Below are positions 61,178-64,000 of a DNA stretch of 64,000 nt, piece after piece (positions within the stretch are counted from its first letter, which is position 1; every line of letters starts with the position of its first letter). A program made the position numbers and the translations under genes. The notes beneath the pieces were generated by a model. The model was not told the origin of the DNA. It did no database searches and was given only the letters and a program-made list of their open reading frames with translations. The stretch is from contig CM025850.1 in NCBI GenBank assembly GCA_003952965.2, forward strand, positions 9,416,946 through 9,480,945, read 5' to 3'. The stretch comes from Morella rubra (taxonomy: Eukaryota > Streptophyta > Magnoliopsida > Fagales > Myricaceae).

Positions 61178-64000
61178 ATGCGCTGTAAATCATGGATCGT
61201 CGTCGGAACAATCTATGCAACTCTTCTGCAGTTATGCTTAGCACTGAACTCCCCTGCAGGAGATGATAAGATCGTCAGGTTGCCAGGGCAGCCACAGGTC
61301 GGTTTCCAGCAATATGCAGGATACATAACCATTGATGAGAAGCAACAGAGAGCCCTCTTTTACTACTTTGTTGAAGCAGAAACAGAACCAGCTTCAAAGC
61401 CTCTGGTTCTTTGGTTGAATGGAGGTAAATAGATAAAGACATGTTTGTTAAACGCAGCTACAAATCCCAACAGGATTGTTTGAACTGAATACTCTGAAAA
61501 GCGGAACGACAAAGGTTATAATTTTGTGGGTTTTGAAGGTCCTGGTTGTTCATCGGTTGGAGGTCCTTTTGCGAGCATGGGCCTTTAAACCAAGTGGAGA
61601 CATTCTGATCAGAAATTATTATAGCTGGAATAAAGGTGACCCATTAAACTTTTCTTGGAATTCAATGTGACTGCGTGATCTCAAGGTTATACTCAAGTAA
61701 ATTGTTGTCTTTGCTTTATGTTTCTCTTTCCAAGTTTCTGATCAGAAATGATTATAGCTGGAATAAAGGTGACCCATTAAACTTTTCTTGGAATTCAATG
61801 TGACTGCGTGATCTCAAGGTTAAACTCAAGTAAATGGTTGTCTTTGCTTTAACAGAAGCCAATATGTTATACCTGGAATCACCAGCAGGAGTTGGATTCT
61901 CATACTCTGCAAATAAATCTTTCTATGACTCAGTGAATGATGAGTTGACAGGTTTTGACTACATAACTTATTCTATCAAGAAAAGAGTGGTTCTCATTAT
62001 CTTGGGGTATTACTTTGGATTTTTTATGAAATTTCAGCTGGGTAGTCCACTTCTGTACTTAGTATCATCGTCTACAGTCTATCTAATAAAGATTCTCAAT
62101 GCGTTCATTTACAGCCCAAGACAACCTCGTGTTCCTTCAACGGTGGTTAACAAAATTCCCTGAGTACAAAAGTCGAGAGTTTTTCATCACAGGGGAGAGA
62201 GGATGGAGGTATTTATGTTAATAGAAACAACCTGTTCTCATTCAAACAACGCCTAAATTCAGAGAGGAGAAAATGTTGAAACTTTTGCTTCTCCCCAGGA
62301 CACTATGTTCCCCAACTTGCACTACTCATTCTTAAATCTCAAGTGAAGTTCAATCTCAAGGGTATAGCTGTAAGTGAAAAAGGGCAATGTTTAGGAGGAA
62401 AAATGAAGTCAATTCTCTACTTATTTCCCCTCACTATTTATTTTGATTGAGACAATGATCTCGAACTTCAATGCTGCAGATAGGGAATCCTCTACTGGAG
62501 TTCAATACTGACTTTAACTCCAGGGCTGTGTTCTTTTGGTCTCACGGATTAATTTCAGACTCAGCCTACGAGGGTCTCACTTCAATCTGTAACTACTCTC
62601 AAATCAGAAGGCAGATAGCAAGTGGCTCTCTCACCAAAGTTTGCTCTGGAGTACGGAGCCAAATATCTAGAGAAATTAGTAAATATATTGATACATATGA
62701 TGTTACTCTCGATGTTTGTCTATCATCAGTTCTCTCACAATCCCAAGTGATGAATCAAGAGGTAAAACTTAGCTTTCAATGCACATTTCCACTTGAAAGG
62801 CCATAAATATGTGGGAAAACTCTGGTTTCCTCTGTTTCTTGTGCGCACTTAGCTCTTCCTCTGGGCTAATTTGATCTTCCGCTTACAGCAAGATACAGAG
62901 AAAATAGATGTCTGTGTGGAAGAAGAAACAATTAGCTACTTGAACCGGAAAGAGGTACGGGAGGCTTTTCATGCTCGGCTTATTGGAGTCAATACATGGA
63001 GTGTTTGCAGCAGTAATGCTCCAACACTTGCTGCTACAAGCATTACTATCGAACTGTGTAGATTTCGTTGCCTTATTAAAAAAAGAAAGAATTCCATCTG
63101 CAGAGAAACATTAGAAGAAACTCTGAATCATTGAAACTGTTTCATGTCATTCCCAACTCCTTGGTGAAAATAAAACCGTGTTAGTACTTTGTCTTGATTT
63201 AGCGAAATTCAGAGCTTCCTAAATAAACTGGAAATGATTTCTGACACCCAATACATACGACTTAGTTCCCTAAGAACAACGCAAGCTTTTTGTTAACATA
63301 TCTAGTCTTCCTCTGACGTTGATTCGTTGTTCTGTTTTTCTTTCCAAAGTTGTTCGTGATACACTGACAAGTTCTTGCATTCGAACTAATCTGGCAACAG
63401 TCTCAGAGATCATGGCAAAAAATACTTATTTCTCTCTCGTGGAAATGAATTTTCTTAAACGTTTCCTTTCTACCATACTTTTTTCCTCCAAAACAATTGC
63501 CAATTTCAATATCTTCACGTCAGCAACAATTTGGAGACATTCTTGTTAGTTTCTCCTGTTCTTTGCATTCTAGTGATGTTTGTGCATTTCGCTATGGTTG
63601 TTTTCTTTCTTTATAACAGGGTCGTGAAATATGATCAGCAAAATCTAGAAGTGCCTACCATCCATGTTCTGGGTGCACTTGTCAAGTCTGGCATCCGAGT
63701 CTTCGTATACAGGTAAATTAAGCAAACTGTACACAAACATATGAACTTTTGGTATATCATCCTTGGATTCAGCAAGATATAGATTTTGCAATAGTGATAG
63801 ATTTCAAATTCTTATAGTGGAGACCAATCTTCGGCTATCCCACTTATGGGGACACGAACACTCGTAAATGGACTGGCCAAGGAGTTGGGACTGGGTATAG
63901 ATGTGCCTTATAGAGCATGGTTTGAAGGAAGACAGGTTAGTCAGTTTCAGAGAATAACGTTGGAATGACAAAATCATATATGTCTGATTTCCTACCTAAA
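61178..64000 (+). pseudogene. SCPL45-type copy G, disabled; last exon beyond the window
   Basis: Close relative of F. Exons: 61178-61424, 61539-61635, 61856-61951, 62115-62208, 62299-62369, 62480-62761, 62889-63012, 63620-63712, 63818-63935; exon 10 lies outside. Lesions: exon 2 is 5 bases short (frameshift, early TAA); about 110 bp around the exon 2 end and intron 2 are duplicated (61607-61715 and 61735-61845); exon 4 has one extra base and reads GERG where F has GESYGG, so the nucleophile is lost; exon 7 is one base short at its donor; and the triad Asp motif GDQD is GDQS. No functional enzyme is expected. Confidence 0.9.

Overview
The window is nuclear DNA from a flowering plant, most likely a eudicot. 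Genes are split by short GT-AG introns, intergenic DNA is AT-rich, and there is much Ty1-copia, plant LINE, MITE and TRIM debris. One gap of 105 N lies at 2162-2266. I recognised no rRNA, tRNA, CRISPR array or bacterial-type operon.

Left part (1-18.3 kb): a broken copia gag-pol piece (minus strand); a four-exon NAC-alpha gene (3304-5142, plus); two gene fragments (class III peroxidase C-terminus, N-terminus of an LRR/Raf-like kinase); an apparently intact three-exon HLTF/SMARCA3-like chromatin helicase (7938-13847, minus) whose first intron holds a LINE 3' end and five 68-bp tandem repeats; and a small intact MOZART1/GIP gene (16217-16444, minus).

Right part (22.8-64 kb): a tandem array of serine carboxypeptidase-like genes (SCPL45 type, family S10), all on the plus strand, in two lineages. 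A-type: copies A, B, C, D and E. F-type: copies F, G and a promoter/exon-1 remnant, H. Only E (50798-53652, 481 aa) and F (55019-57891, 458 aa) splice to full-length proteins with a complete Ser-Asp-His triad. A and G are nearly full length but frameshifted. B, C and D are 5'-truncated and fused to a copia integrase fragment. A shared 3'-flanking module follows each A-type copy and precedes the F-type promoters, so the ancestral unit appears to be an A-type gene followed by an F-type gene.

A copia element (35341-40236) sits in that module with an AAATG target-site duplication. Two paralogous modules still show the empty site, so the insertion can be ordered relative to the amplification. About 4 kb containing the helicase 5' end and the MOZART1 gene was copied from 13.7-18.3 kb to 41.6-45.6 kb and now lies directly inside exon 1 of SCPL remnant H. 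A LINE (minus strand) lies just upstream of SCPL E.

In parts of 26-36 kb, bases are missing exactly where the A and E paralogues differ, or two sequences are interleaved collinearly. This looks like consensus or assembly error in a tandem array, so the truncated copies B-D should be treated with caution until long reads are checked.
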